This document shows, in pieces, positions 40,710-50,658 of a stretch of DNA of 54,585 nt. The notes beneath the pieces were generated by a model that had not been told where the DNA came from, did no database searches, and saw nothing but the letters and a program-made list of their open reading frames with translations. Made by a program: the position numbers and the translations under genes. The DNA is from Hyphomicrobiales bacterium (GTDB taxonomy: Bacteria; Pseudomonadota; Alphaproteobacteria; Rhizobiales; Xanthobacteraceae), in assembly GCA_017305555.1 (NCBI GenBank), contig JAFKKM010000038.1, positions 1-54,585 on the forward strand, given 5' to 3'. Position 1 is the stretch's first letter; every line of letters starts with the position of its first letter.

Positions 40710-43031
40710 TTAACCGTTGACGCGCTCGACCTTGGAGACGACCGACTTCGCGCGCAACTGCGCGATGATAGCGCTGAGGTGTTTCAGATCATAGACCTCA
40801 AGATCGATGGTCAGCTCCGTGAAATCCGGCGAGCGGCGAAACATGCCGATGTTGTCGATGTTGCCGTCGTGCTCGGCGATCACGGTCGCGATCTGCGCCA
40901 GGCTGCCCGGCTCGTTGACGTTCTCGACGAACAGCCGTGCCGGGAAACGCTGCGGCGTCGATTCATCGACATCCCAGCGCACGTCGAGCCAACGCTCCGG
41001 CTCTTCCTCGAAATCCTTCAGCGCCGGAGACTGGATCGGATAGATCGTGATGCCCTCGCCCGGCGACACGATACCGACGATGCGGTCACCCGGGACAGCG
41101 CCACCGTTGGGCGCGAACTTGATCGGCAGATCGGATCGCAAACCACGAATCGGAATAGCCGCGGCCGGACGCAACGGAGGTTTCGGCGAGCGCAGTTTCA
41201 GCTTGACCGCGAGGCTCTTCTTCTCGCCGAAACGATTGACGCGTTCTTCCTTGTAGTCCGGATACATCGCACGCGCGACGTCCGACGCCTTCATCTCGCC
41301 GCGCCCAACCGACGCCATCACGTCCTCGATCGAGGCGCGTGCCAGCCGCGGCAGCGCGCCCTTCAGTTTGTCGTCGGCGTATTCGATCTTCGCACGCATG
41401 AACAGACGCTCGACAATGCGGCGGCCGAGCGTCGCATATTGTCCCTTCACCGCCGTGCGCGTGGCGCGACGGATCGCCGCCCGCGCCTTGCCGGTGACCG
41501 CCAGCGTTTCCCACGCCGACGGCGGCGCCGTCTGCACGCTCGACGTCAGCACTTCGACTTCGTCGCCGTTCTGCAATTCCGACGACAGCGGCGCGAACTT
41601 GCCGTTGATCTTGCAGCCCACCGCGCTGTTACCAACATCGGTATGCACCGCGTAAGCGAAATCGATGACGTTGGCCTCGCGCGGCAACGCGATCAACTTG
41701 CCCTTCGGCGTAAAGCAGAACACCTGATCGTGGAACAGCTCGAGTTTGGTGTGCTCGAGAAATTCCTCAGGGTTGGCGCTTTCCGACAGCATGTTGATGG
41801 TGTGGCGCAGCCACGCAAAGGCATTGGACTCGCGCTTCACCAGATCGGTCGGCGTGCCCATGCCGTCCTTGTAGAGCGCGTGGGCGGCGATGCCGTATTC
41901 GGCGATCTGATCCATATCTTCGGTGCGAATCTGCAATTCGACACGCTGATTGCCGGGGCCGATCACCGTGGTGTGGATCGAACGATAGTCGTTCTGCTTC
42001 GGCGTCGAGATGTAATCCTTGAAGCGGCCCGGCACCACCGGCCAGGTGGTGTGAACGATGCCGACCGCGCGGTAGCACGCCCCGACATCACCAAGCACGA
42101 TGCGGAATCCAAAAATGTCCGACAACTGCTCGAAGCCGACTGACTTACGCTCCATCTTGGTCCAGATCGAAAACGGCCGTTTGCGACGGCCGACAACCCG
42201 CGCGGTCATGCCTTTGCTCGCGAGCTTGGCGGACAGCTCGCTCTCGATCTCCTCGATCAGGTTGCGGTTGCGGTCGGCCAATTCGTTGAGCCGCTGCATC
42301 ACCACGGCATAGGCTTCCGGATCGAGCGTCTGGAAGGATAGGTCCTCCAATTCCTCGCGCATTTCCTGCATACCCATGCGTCCGGCCAGCGGCGCATAGA
42401 TATCGAGCGTCTCCTCGGCGATGCGCTGGCGCGATGCCGGCGGCATGAACTCCATCGTCCGCATGTTGTGCAAGCGGTCCGCCAACTTGACGAGCAGGAC
42501 ACGCACGTCGTCCGAAATCGCCAGCAACAGCTTGCGGAGATTTTCCGCCTGCTTGGCCTCGCGTGAGACCAGCTCGAGACGCTTGAGCTTGGTCAACCCC
42601 TCGACCAACGCGCCGATCTTGGAGCCGAACAGGCTGTCAATCTCGGCCCGCGTCGCGTCGGTGTCCTCGATGGTATCGTGCAGCAGTGCGGCGACGATGG
42701 TGGCGTCGTCCAGTTTCAAGTTGGTGAGGATCGCTGCCACTTCGAGCGGATGCGAGAAATACGGATCGCCGGACGCGCGCTTTTGCTCGCCATGGGCCTT
42801 CATGGCGTAGACGTAAGCCTGGTTCAGCAGGTCTTCATTGGTATTCGGGTTGTAGGAGCGAACCCGTTCAACCAGATCGTATTGCCGCATCATCTGGGAG
42901 CGCGGCGGCTTGGCCGGCTTCGGCGCCTCCACGGTGGGCGGCGCGACGGGAGCCGCTGGTGCTTCGGCCGTAGGCTGCACTTGCCGCACATTGCGGCGCC
43001 AATACGCAATCACGCTCTCAGGCCCCACCAC
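40710..43031 (-). CDS. rsh: Bifunctional (p)ppGpp synthetase/hydrolase
   Basis: A 773-residue RelA/SpoT homologue, the single long-form stringent-response enzyme usual in alphaproteobacteria. The amino-terminal HD hydrolase is intact ([13 protein letters not shown]), followed by the synthetase domain ([13 protein letters not shown], then [10 protein letters not shown]), a TGS domain ([17 protein letters not shown]) and a carboxy-terminal ACT domain ([13 protein letters not shown]). The open frame begins at a GTG with GGAA nearby. A start at the tandem ATG (42893/42890), where similarity to other family members begins, would drop 46 Pro/Ala-rich residues; this is unresolved. Confidence 0.95.
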   Translation of the reverse strand: MVGPESVIAYWRRNVRQVQPTAEAPAAPVAPPTVEAPKPAKPPRSQMMRQYDLVERVRSYNPNTNEDLLNQAYVYAMKAHGEQKRASGDPYFSHPLEVAAILTNLKLDDATIVAALLHDTIEDTDATRAEIDSLFGSKIGALVEGLTKLKRLELVSREAKQAENLRKLLLAISDDVRVLLVKLADRLHNMRTMEFMPPASRQRIAEETLDIYAPLAGRMGMQEMREELEDLSFQTLDPEAYAVVMQRLNELADRNRNLIEEIESELSAKLASKGMTARVVGRRKRPFSIWTKMERKSVGFEQLSDIFGFRIVLGDVGACYRAVGIVHTTWPVVPGRFKDYISTPKQNDYRSIHTTVIGPGNQRVELQIRTEDMDQIAEYGIAAHALYKDGMGTPTDLVKRESNAFAWLRHTINMLSESANPEEFLEHTKLELFHDQVFCFTPKGKLIALPREANVIDFAYAVHTDVGNSAVGCKINGKFAPLSSELQNGDEVEVLTSSVQTAPPSAWETLAVTGKARAAIRRATRTAVKGQYATLGRRIVERLFMRAKIEYADDKLKGALPRLARASIEDVMASVGRGEMKASDVARAMYPDYKEERVNRFGEKKSLAVKLKLRSPKPPLRPAAAIPIRGLRSDLPIKFAPNGGAVPGDRIVGIVSPGEGITIYPIQSPALKDFEEEPERWLDVRWDVDESTPQRFPARLFVENVNEPGSLAQIATVIAEHDGNIDNIGMFRRSPDFTELTIDLEVYDLKHLSAIIAQLRAKSVVSKVERVNG

Positions 43032-43143
43032 GCCGGTTCCAATGCCGGCGGCAACGCGAACGGACCAGGCTCCGATAGAGCAAGGGCGGCCGGTCCTCGT
43101 CGCCCTGCAACCATCATAGCGCTAAAAAATGTCAACAAAAGCA

Positions 43144-43171
43144 AAAGCCCGGGTGGTTGCACCCGGGCTTT
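43144..43171 (-). terminator. rpoZ terminator
   Basis: A 12-base-pair GC-rich stem (AAAGCCCGGGTG, short loop, complement) follows rpoZ by 45 bases, with a T-rich run on the minus strand. Confidence 0.85.
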
Positions 43172-43215
43172 CGCAAATAATCGTATGCCAAGGAGCCAGC
43201 CGGCCCGGCTTGGGG

Positions 43216-43608
43216 TTACTCGTCTTCCTCGGGGCGCTCTTCCGGGGGAGCCAGACCTTCGAGGCCCTTCAGCAGCTCCTCCTCGGTCATACGCTCGACC
43301 GCAACCTCGGTGTCATCGGCATCGACGCTCGCGCCGGCGGAGCCGATCAGCGGCACCGTATCCGGTTCCGGCTCGTCGACCTCGACAAACTTCTGCAAGG
43401 AGTGAACCAACTCTTCCTTCAGGTCTTCCGGCGAGATGGTCTGGTCCGCGATCTCGCGCAGCGAGACAACCGGGTTCTTGTCGTTATCGCGATCGATCGT
43501 GAGCTGTGCGCCCGACGAGATCATGCGTGCCCGATGCGCGGCCAGCAGAACCAGATCGAAACGGTTGTCGACCTTATCAATGCAATCTTCAACGGTGACG
43601 CGCGCCAT
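43216..43608 (-). CDS. rpoZ: RNA polymerase omega subunit
   Basis: The omega subunit (130 residues) helps assemble RNA polymerase around beta-prime. The amino end [20 protein letters not shown] and the [18 protein letters not shown] motif are typical. An acidic tail follows (many Glu residues). It precedes rsh on the same strand, as in many proteobacteria. Confidence 0.96.
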   Translation of the reverse strand: MARVTVEDCIDKVDNRFDLVLLAAHRARMISSGAQLTIDRDNDKNPVVSLREIADQTISPEDLKEELVHSLQKFVEVDEPEPDTVPLIGSAGASVDADDTEVAVERMTEEELLKGLEGLAPPEERPEEDE

Positions 43609-43953
43609 GAACTGCCGCTCCGCTTACAGGGGGTTGAATGTGGCTGAGTGTCCGACGTAGGTATATGGGCTGCGCCAGTTTCGCAAGGTCAAATGTGCAT
43701 TTTGCCTCATTGGCACAATCCGGCACTTCGCCCTATCTTGGCCGCAGTTGCACGCCCCCTACTAGGGTCAGCTTGCGGTGACATCAAGAAACCGCTTCAT
43801 TGTCGCGCTAGATTTCCCGAGTCGCTGTAAAAGTATCTATGGCTTGAGCATACGTCTCCGATGACGTTAAACCGTCATCGGCACCTTCATCCGACCACGC
43901 GCAATGGCCCCTTCGAGCCAGCGCCAAGAACATGAAACAACCGCGAGAGACTT
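43609..43953. other. Intergenic region between rpoZ and the NYN gene
   Basis: A 345-base divergent promoter region with no plausible gene. A perfect 9-base-pair hairpin (CCGATGACG / CGTCATCGG, loop TTAAAC, 43858-43881) lies 72 bases before the NYN start and lacks a T run. Confidence 0.6.
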
Positions 43954-44580
43954 ATGTCATCTGAATCCAGCAAAATTGCGCTCTTCATTGACGGGGCCAA
44001 TCTTTATGCCACGGCCAAGACACTCGGCTTCGACATCGACTACAAGCGCTTGCTGAAAGAGTTCCAGAGTCGCGGTACACTTTTACGTGCATTTTATTAC
44101 ACTGCAATCATTGAAGATCAAGAGTATTCGTCGATCCGCCCGCTGATCGATTGGCTCGACTACAACGGCTATACCGTCGTCACCAAGGCCACCAAGGAAT
44201 TCATCGACGCCAGCGGCCGCCGCAAGGTCAAAGGCAACATGGATATCGAACTGGCCGTCGATGCCATGGAGCTGGCCGAGCACATTGACCAGATGGTGCT
44301 GTTTTCCGGCGACGGCGATTTCCGTTCGCTCGTCGAAGCCATGCAGCGGCGCGGCGTTCGGGTCACGGTGGTGTCCACCATCACCAGCCAGCCGCCGATG
44401 ATCGCCGACGAACTGCGCCGCCAAGCGGATGTGTTCACCGACCTGATGGAATTGCAATCGAAACTCGGGCGCGATCCTTCCGAGCGGCCTGCCCCGCGCG
44501 AACCACGCCATCACGCCCCGCAATTCCTTCAACGCAGCACCGTCGCCACGCGAAACAATGACGACGACTTCGAGGACTAA
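43954..44580 (+). CDS. NYN-domain (LabA/DUF88) protein
   Basis: A 208-residue protein with a PIN-like NYN domain, a fold often carrying ribonuclease activity. The acidic metal-site residues are visible in ALFIDGANLYATAKTL, DIELAVDAMELAE and LFSGDGDFRSLVEAM. The tail is basic and disordered. The last 23 bases overlap the start of the glycosylase gene. The target RNA is not known. Confidence 0.88.
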   Translation: MSSESSKIALFIDGANLYATAKTLGFDIDYKRLLKEFQSRGTLLRAFYYTAIIEDQEYSSIRPLIDWLDYNGYTVVTKATKEFIDASGRRKVKGNMDIELAVDAMELAEHIDQMVLFSGDGDFRSLVEAMQRRGVRVTVVSTITSQPPMIADELRRQADVFTDLMELQSKLGRDPSERPAPREPRHHAPQFLQRSTVATRNNDDDFED

Positions 44581-45259
44581 GTCCAAATCCAGACCTCGAT
44601 CGTCATCCGACACGATCACCAAGACCGCTGATCATGCCGAGCCGGATCGGGACTGCCCGCTCTGTCCACGGCTGGTCGAATTCCGCGAATCGATCCGCGC
44701 GCGCGAGCCCGGTTGGCACAACGCGCCGGTGCGATCGTTCGGCGATCGAAACGCGGCGCTGCTGATCGTGGGACTGGCGCCGGGACTGCAAGGCGCCAAC
44801 CGCACCGGCCGCCCCTTCACCGGCGATTACGCCGGCGACCTGCTCTACGCAACGCTGACCGCATTCGGCTTTGCCAAGGGCGTCTATCAGGCGCGACCGG
44901 ATGATGGCTTGACGCTGATCGATTGCCGCATCAGCAATGCGGTGCGTTGCGTGCCGCCGCAAAACAAACCGTTGCCGATCGAAATCCGCACCTGCCGGCA
45001 ATTTCTCAATGCAACGCTTGCGGAGATGCCGCGACTGCGCGCGATCGTCGCGCTCGGGCGCGTCGCACATGACTCGACTGTGAAAGCGCTCGATCTGCGC
45101 GCCGCAGCAGCGCCGTTTTCGCATGGCGCCGTGCATGAAGTCGGCACGGTGAAGTTCTACGACAGCTACCACTGCTCGCGTTACAACACCAACACCGGCG
45201 TGTTGACGCCCGCAATGTTCGAGAGCGTTTTCGCGAGAGTCCGCGCCGATCTCGGCTAA
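44558..45259 (+). CDS. Uracil-DNA glycosylase, family 5 (UDGb-like)
   Basis: A 233-residue glycosylase that removes uracil and related lesions from DNA. Motif A GLAPGLQGANRTGRPFTGD is that of family 5, with Ala in place of the catalytic Asp of other families. The final motif reads HCSRYNTNTGVLT. Cysteines at CPLC, and further cysteines near CVPPQNK and CRQF, fit the [4Fe-4S] cluster. The amino end is disordered. The start overlaps the NYN gene, so the two are coupled. Confidence 0.92.
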   Translation: MTTTSRTKSKSRPRSSSDTITKTADHAEPDRDCPLCPRLVEFRESIRAREPGWHNAPVRSFGDRNAALLIVGLAPGLQGANRTGRPFTGDYAGDLLYATLTAFGFAKGVYQARPDDGLTLIDCRISNAVRCVPPQNKPLPIEIRTCRQFLNATLAEMPRLRAIVALGRVAHDSTVKALDLRAAAAPFSHGAVHEVGTVKFYDSYHCSRYNTNTGVLTPAMFESVFARVRADLG

Positions 45260-45269
45260 GGCGGTCGTG

Positions 45270-45848
45270 TTACTTGCGCGGATTTTCCTTCAACCACGCC
45301 AACACATCACCCGCATTTCGATCCGGCGGAAACACCGGATAGAACACATGCGTGATGCGTCCGTCATCGATGATCAGCGCCAGCCGCTTGATCATGACCA
45401 GCCCCGCGACCTCCATGGTCGGTAGATTGAGCGCGCGCGTCAGTTCGAGCGCCTCATCCGACAACACCGGAAACGGCAGATGCAGCCGCCCGGCCATCTC
45501 GCTTTGATAGGCATTGCTCTGCGTCGACAGGCCGAACACATGCTGCGCGCCGGCCGCTTTCAGATCGGCAAAGAGATCGCGAAACGCGCAGGTCTGCGGC
45601 GTGCAGCCACGCGCACCTGGAATCATATCCCAGTCGTCGACAAGCGCGATCTTGCCCGGCTCGCCGGTGCGCGGATAACCGAACACCACCGTGCGCCCGG
45701 AGAGTTCAGCCAGCATCACCATAGCGTCGTTGGTGGCGAGCAGACCGACCGGCGGCAACGCCGCTCCGATCAAGTGACGCGCGGCACCATCATCTTGCGG
45801 TGCGGAAATCTTGCTCCAATCGACGGCCAACAGATCGTTCTGATTCAT
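45270..45848 (-). CDS. Peroxiredoxin (AhpC/TSA family)
   Basis: A 192-residue thioredoxin-fold peroxidase. The peroxidatic cysteine motif is GARGCTPQTCAFRDLF, with a second Cys five residues on, so an intramolecular disulfide is likely. The ATG at 45848 has GGAGG 10 bases upstream; the frame extends ten codons further. It is convergent with the uracil-DNA glycosylase gene and follows smpB on the same strand. Confidence 0.88.
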   Translation of the reverse strand: MNQNDLLAVDWSKISAPQDDGAARHLIGAALPPVGLLATNDAMVMLAELSGRTVVFGYPRTGEPGKIALVDDWDMIPGARGCTPQTCAFRDLFADLKAAGAQHVFGLSTQSNAYQSEMAGRLHLPFPVLSDEALELTRALNLPTMEVAGLVMIKRLALIIDDGRITHVFYPVFPPDRNAGDVLAWLKENPRK

Positions 45849-45877
45849 CGTAACCGTTCCTCCCCGCGAGGCGCGCA

Positions 45878-46351
45878 CTAACCCCTCGCCCGCATCAAGC
45901 GGCCCTTCTCGCGATTCCAGTCGCGCTTTTTCTCAGTCTCGCGCTTGTCGTGCAACTTCTTGCCTTTGGCGAGCCCAAGTAACAGCTTGGCGCGTCCGCG
46001 TTCGTTGAAATACAACTTGAGCGGAATCAGCGTCATGCCGTTGCGTTCCACCGCACCGGCCAGCTTGTTGATCTCCTTCTTGTGGAGCAACAGCTTGCGC
46101 GGCCGCTTCGGCTCGTGATTGAACCGATTGGCCTGTAAATACTCAGGGATATTGGCGTTAATCAGCCAAATCTCGCCGCCCTTAGGATCGGCGTAGGATT
46201 CCGCGATGGTCGTCTTACCATTGCGGATCGATTTGACCTCGGTACCGGTCAGCGAAATACCCGCCTCGACCGTATCCTCAATCGCGTAATTGAAGCGCGC
46301 CTTGCGGTTTTCCGCGACGACCTTGATGGCGCGCTCGTTCTTCTCCGCCAT
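45878..46351 (-). CDS. smpB: SsrA-binding protein SmpB
   Basis: SmpB (157 residues) brings tmRNA to stalled ribosomes. The family pattern [27 protein letters not shown], the [13 protein letters not shown] segment and the basic tail ([25 protein letters not shown]) are all present. It lies between mscL and the peroxiredoxin gene; dapA-mscL-smpB adjacency is seen in related genomes. Confidence 0.97.
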   Translation of the reverse strand: MAEKNERAIKVVAENRKARFNYAIEDTVEAGISLTGTEVKSIRNGKTTIAESYADPKGGEIWLINANIPEYLQANRFNHEPKRPRKLLLHKKEINKLAGAVERNGMTLIPLKLYFNERGRAKLLLGLAKGKKLHDKRETEKKRDWNREKGRLMRARG

Positions 46352-46390
46352 GTCTATAAGCCCCTTTAGGCGCTGCCCTTAACGAACGAC

Positions 46391-46408
46391 AGCGCCCGCC
46401 GTGGGCGC
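46391..46408 (-). terminator. Possible mscL terminator
   Basis: A 6-base GC-rich stem (GCGCCC / GGGCGC) lies directly after mscL. It has no T run, so it is only a weak candidate. Confidence 0.4.
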
Positions 46409-46414
46409 CTCGTT

Positions 46415-46831
46415 TCAGCTCTTCTTCAGCAGGTCACGAATTTCGGTCAGCAACTTGACCTCGTCGGACGGCTCCGGCGGCGTGGCCGCCGCAGCCGGTT
46501 CCTTCTTCTTCAGCGAGTTCATCAACCGCACGACGATAAACAAAACCCAGGCGATGATGACGAAGTTTAGGGTCAGCGTGAGGAAATTACCCCAGGCCAG
46601 CACCGCACCTTGTTTCTTCGCATCGGCAAGGTTGGCTGCGGTGACCTGCGACGACAGACCAGTAAAGTAGTTCGAGAAATCGAGACCGCCAGTGACCGCG
46701 CCGATGATCGGCATAATAATATCGGCGACCATCGAATTGACGATCGCGCCGAACGCCGCACCGATGATCACGGCAACGGCGAGATCGACGACATTGCCCT
46801 TCATGGCAAATTCGCGGAATTCCTTCAGCAT
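46415..46831 (-). CDS. mscL: Large-conductance mechanosensitive channel
   Basis: MscL (138 residues) opens under membrane tension to release solutes during hypo-osmotic shock. Helix TM1 ([23 protein letters not shown]) and the later TM2 ([21 protein letters not shown]) are typical, as is the charged carboxy-terminal bundle [16 protein letters not shown] chose the ATG at 46831, with AGGAAT nearby. Confidence 0.96.
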   Translation of the reverse strand: MLKEFREFAMKGNVVDLAVAVIIGAAFGAIVNSMVADIIMPIIGAVTGGLDFSNYFTGLSSQVTAANLADAKKQGAVLAWGNFLTLTLNFVIIAWVLFIVVRLMNSLKKKEPAAAATPPEPSDEVKLLTEIRDLLKKS

Positions 46832-46895
46832 CCCAAATTCCTTTTCAGCCCATGTTGATGTGTGACGACAACAATCGACGCTTACAAACACGCAC

Positions 46896-47786
46896 TCAGT
46901 TGATCAGTCCGGCATGAACCATGGCCTTGCGCACCGCCACTCGCGTCGGTTCGGAGACAGGCACCATCGGCAACCGCAATGTCTCCTCCATCTTCCCCAA
47001 CAGCGACAACGCGTACTTGATCGGCGCCGGATTCGACTCCATGAACAGATCCGTATGGAGCGGCATCAGCTTGTCATGAATCGCCAACGCGGCGGTGGTA
47101 TCACCGCGCTGCCACGCCTGATGAAACTCAGAGCATAGCCGCGGCGCAACGTTGGACGTCACCGAGATGCAGCCATGGCCGCCGTGGGCCATGTAGCCGA
47201 GAATGGTAGCGTCCTCACCCGAGAGCTGGTTGAAGTCCTCGCCCATCGCCGCGCGCTGTTGCGAGACGCGAACCATGCTCGCGGTCGCATCCTTCACCCC
47301 CGCGATGTGGGAGAGCTGCGACAGTCGCGTCATGGTCTCGACCGACATGTCGATCACCGAGCGGCCCGGAATGTTATAGATGAAAATCGGAATTTTGATC
47401 GCGTCGTTGATCGCCTTGAAGTGCTGATACAACCCTTCCTGCGTCGGCTTGTTATAGTACGGCGTCACCACCAGCACCGCGTCGGCTCCCGCGCCTTCGG
47501 CATGTTCGGCAAGCTCGATCGCTTCGCGGGTCGAGTTCGATCCCGCGCCGGCCATCACCGGCACGCGCCCCTTGGCCTGATCGATGCACCATTCGACGAT
47601 CCGCTTGTGCTCGTCGTGGCTGACCGTCGGGCTCTCGCCGGTGGTGCCGACCGGCACCAGGCCGTTGGTACCTTCGGCGATCTGCCAGTCGACGAAATTG
47701 CGAAAACCAGCCTCATCCACCGCGCCGTTTTTGAACGGCGACACCAAGGCGGTAAAGGACCCCCGGAACTTCGTCTTGGCTGCCAT
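46896..47786 (-). CDS. dapA: 4-hydroxy-tetrahydrodipicolinate synthase
   Basis: DapA (296 residues) condenses pyruvate and aspartate semialdehyde, the first step of lysine and diaminopimelate synthesis. A TIM-barrel aldolase: [20 protein letters not shown], the Tyr region [15 protein letters not shown] and the Schiff-base lysine stretch [12 protein letters not shown] are intact. I chose the ATG at 47786, which has GGAGA at a good spacing, over an ATG two codons upstream. Confidence 0.96.
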   Translation of the reverse strand: MAAKTKFRGSFTALVSPFKNGAVDEAGFRNFVDWQIAEGTNGLVPVGTTGESPTVSHDEHKRIVEWCIDQAKGRVPVMAGAGSNSTREAIELAEHAEGAGADAVLVVTPYYNKPTQEGLYQHFKAINDAIKIPIFIYNIPGRSVIDMSVETMTRLSQLSHIAGVKDATASMVRVSQQRAAMGEDFNQLSGEDATILGYMAHGGHGCISVTSNVAPRLCSEFHQAWQRGDTTAALAIHDKLMPLHTDLFMESNPAPIKYALSLLGKMEETLRLPMVPVSEPTRVAVRKAMVHAGLIN

Positions 47787-48176
47787 CGTCATTCTCCAAC
47801 AAACGCCTGCCGCATAATCACTACCGGCTTATCTAGCGGGTCCCTCGCCGCGACAAAAGGTCTATCCGCGCAAGCAGCCTGCCTCGTCCCCCAGTTCCCG
47901 CCAGGGATAGCTTTCGAACCGGGCGCGACACGCCTCGCGTCGCGGCACAAACGATAATAGTTTCATAAGCTTGCGCTGTCTATCGAGGGCGACTTCGCGA
48001 CGCTGGACGGATCCCCCGGACAAAGCCCGTGGGCCACGAATGATCGGGATGGCCGCGAAATTGCCCGGGTCGCACGGCAGACATGAAATGCTTAACACAT
48101 TTGATGTTCTGTTCTTGCAATCAGAGACAATTTCCCCGGCCGCAAGCCGGGATCGATTCGAGCGAAGGACGCCGTG
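47787..48176. other. Intergenic region between dapA and slt
   Basis: A 390-base divergent promoter region. No reading frame here looks real; the minus-strand frame to 48784 is antisense to slt. No strong hairpin with a T run was noticed. Confidence 0.55.
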
Positions 48177-50543
48177 ATGACGTTTGCCCGCGCATCGGCA
48201 TGGCGATGGAAGGTGTTGATGGCGACCGTTGGGTCGCTGGCACTGATGATCAGCGCGCAAGCCGCCCCCGAGGCCACTACAACCAAATCCCACGCGACGA
48301 AGACGACCGCTTCCAAGGCGGCGGCGTCCAAATCTTCCGCCGGATCGAAATCGCACGACACCAAAAAGCCGGACGCCAAGACAGCGAGCAAGGCGCACAC
48401 CGCCAAGCCGCACGCGGCGAAGAGTGACGCACATAAATCCGGATCGAAGAAGACTGAATCGAAGTCCTCATCGAAACCGACCGCAACGAAAGCAACGCCA
48501 GCCAAATCCGCGGCGAAACCGACCGCTGCCAAGTCGCATCCCGTCCACGCCGCGTCGCCGCCTCCGGCGCGCCATCCGGCACCGCGCGTCGAGCGCAAGC
48601 CCACGCTGCCCTCGGTGGTCGCGGCGACGTCATCTACTTCACAAGCCGACCTCGGCGCGTTGCAGAACGTGATCAATCTGGTGCAACGGCGGAAGCAGAC
48701 CGACGCGACACAAGTAGAAGCCACGATCAGCGATCCGGTGGCGCGCAAGCTCGCCGAGTGGATCATTCTGCGCAGCCCCGACAACGGCGCGAGCGTCGAG
48801 CGCTATCAGGCGTTCATCGCCGCCAATCCCGGCTGGCCCTCGCAGACTTTCCTGCGCCGCCGCGCCGAGGCCGCGCTATGGGACGACCGCCGCGACGACG
48901 CCGCCGTGCTAGGCTGGTTTCAGCGTGAAGCTCCGCTGTCCTATAAGGGCAAGTTGGTGTTGGGGCGCGCCCTGCTGGCACGCGGCGACCGGGCAAATGC
49001 CGAGCGGCTGGTTCGCGAGGCCTGGCGCGATGACGATCTGACCTCGTCAGCAATGGAGTCCGCGGTCCTCGATCAGTTCGGCGCGTTGCTGCAGCCGAGC
49101 GACCAGAAAGCACGGATGGATGCGCTGCTTTACGAGAACGCGAACGAAGCAGCGTTGCGCGCGGCACATCGCCTCGGTAGCGATCAGGTGGCGCTGGCGC
49201 GCGCACGCATCGCCGTATCGAAGCGTGCGTCGAACGCGAAAGCTTTGCTTGACGACGTGCCACGTAGCCTGCACGGCGACGCTGGCTACATCTTCAGCAA
49301 GATTCAATGGCTGCGGCGACAGGAGCGCATCGAGGAAGCCGGCCGCCTGATGTTGAGCGCGCCGCGCGATCCCGCCCGGCTCTACGACCTCGACGAATGG
49401 TGGATCGAGCGCCGCGTGCTGGCGCGCGAACTGCTCGACATCGGCGACAACCGCACCGCCTATCTGGTGGCGCGCGACGCCGCACTGCCGACCAAGAACG
49501 TCTACAAGACCCAGAAGGAATTCACCGCCGGCTGGATCGCGCTGCGCTTCCTCAAGGATCCGGCGACCGCGACCCAGCACTTTGCGCGTATCGCCGAGCG
49601 CAGCGAGAATCCGACCGCGTTGGCGCGCGCCGGCTACTGGCTCGGCCGCGCGGCGGAAGCCTCCGGCCGCAGCATGGATGCGCGCGCCGCGTATCAATCC
49701 GCCGCCGCGCATTCGACCAGTTACTACGGCCAGTTGGCGCGCGCCAAGCTCGGCCTGCCGCAGATCGAGATCAATCGCGCACCGGGCTCGGGCCTGCGCG
49801 GCATCGAGCGCTTCGAGATCGTGCGCGCGGTGCAATTGCTTTACGCGCTGAACGAACGCGACCTGGCGATTCCGATTCTCGCGGACATGGGCGACAATGC
49901 CGAAGCCGACGTGCTGGCCGGGCTGGCCGAAGCCGCGTCGCGCAACAACGACGCACGCGGCATGTTGCTGCTCGGCAAGGCCGCGATGAATCGCGGCTTG
50001 CCGTTCGACGTCTATGCCTTCCCCTCCACCGGCCTTCCGCACTATCGGCCGATCGGTCCGGAGGTCGATCCCAGCGTGGTGTTCGCAATCGCCCGGCAGG
50101 AAAGTGGTTTCAATCCGAAAGTCGTTTCGCCGGCGCAAGCCTACGGCCTGATGCAGGTGACGCCGTCGGCCGCGAAGTACGTGACCCGGAAGTACGGCGC
50201 AACCTACGATCTCGGCCGGTTGAAGAACGACTCGGTCTACAACACCACGCTCGGCGCCGCCGAACTGGGCGGCCTGCTGGAAGACTATCGCGGCTCCTAC
50301 ATCATGAGCTTCGCGGCTTACAACGCCGGGCGCGGCAGCCTGAAAAAATGGATCGCGCGCTACGGCGACCCGCGCGATCCCAAGGTCGATGCGGTCGATT
50401 GGGTCGAGCGAATTCCATTCTCGGAAACCCGCAACTACGTGCAGCGGATCATGGAGAACCTGCAAGTCTATCGCGCGCGCTTCGGCGGCGGATCACGCCT
50501 GCAGATCGAAGCGGACCTGCACCGCGGTGCCAGCGTGCAGTAA
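48177..50543 (+). CDS. slt: Soluble lytic murein transglycosylase with a Lys/Ala/Ser-rich tail
   Basis: A 788-residue periplasmic enzyme that cleaves peptidoglycan glycan strands. After a signal peptide (about 1-29) comes an unusual histone H1-like stretch (about 30-135) of Lys, Ala, Ser, Thr and His with KS, AK and SK repeats. Alpha-superhelical (U- and L-domain) repeats follow, and a carboxy-terminal Slt domain with catalytic Glu642 in IARQESGFNPK, then YGLMQVTPSAAK. The basic tail could bind anionic wall polymers; that is inference. I chose the ATG at 48177, with GAAGGA 8 bases upstream. Confidence 0.93.
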   Translation: MTFARASAWRWKVLMATVGSLALMISAQAAPEATTTKSHATKTTASKAAASKSSAGSKSHDTKKPDAKTASKAHTAKPHAAKSDAHKSGSKKTESKSSSKPTATKATPAKSAAKPTAAKSHPVHAASPPPARHPAPRVERKPTLPSVVAATSSTSQADLGALQNVINLVQRRKQTDATQVEATISDPVARKLAEWIILRSPDNGASVERYQAFIAANPGWPSQTFLRRRAEAALWDDRRDDAAVLGWFQREAPLSYKGKLVLGRALLARGDRANAERLVREAWRDDDLTSSAMESAVLDQFGALLQPSDQKARMDALLYENANEAALRAAHRLGSDQVALARARIAVSKRASNAKALLDDVPRSLHGDAGYIFSKIQWLRRQERIEEAGRLMLSAPRDPARLYDLDEWWIERRVLARELLDIGDNRTAYLVARDAALPTKNVYKTQKEFTAGWIALRFLKDPATATQHFARIAERSENPTALARAGYWLGRAAEASGRSMDARAAYQSAAAHSTSYYGQLARAKLGLPQIEINRAPGSGLRGIERFEIVRAVQLLYALNERDLAIPILADMGDNAEADVLAGLAEAASRNNDARGMLLLGKAAMNRGLPFDVYAFPSTGLPHYRPIGPEVDPSVVFAIARQESGFNPKVVSPAQAYGLMQVTPSAAKYVTRKYGATYDLGRLKNDSVYNTTLGAAELGGLLEDYRGSYIMSFAAYNAGRGSLKKWIARYGDPRDPKVDAVDWVERIPFSETRNYVQRIMENLQVYRARFGGGSRLQIEADLHRGASVQ

Positions 50544-50658
50544 CGGCATTCCGTCGTCGCATCTGAGATGCGACGACGCGCGGTTCGACCATTTTCGCGA
50601 TCCCCCTGCTCTGGTGCGATCGGGATGGCTGGTGCTACTTTGAAACTCACACCCAGCC

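Noticed and set aside
40779-42143. 454-residue plus-strand frame inside the (p)ppGpp synthetase gene
   Set aside because: Antisense, Arg/Asp-rich and unlike any known protein.
49047-50566. Two long frames (minus 472 residues, plus 419 residues) overlapping slt
   Set aside because: Both are alternative frames of the slt gene, whose own frame has clear domains; the plus frame is Arg-rich and the minus frame is His/Arg/Gln-rich.
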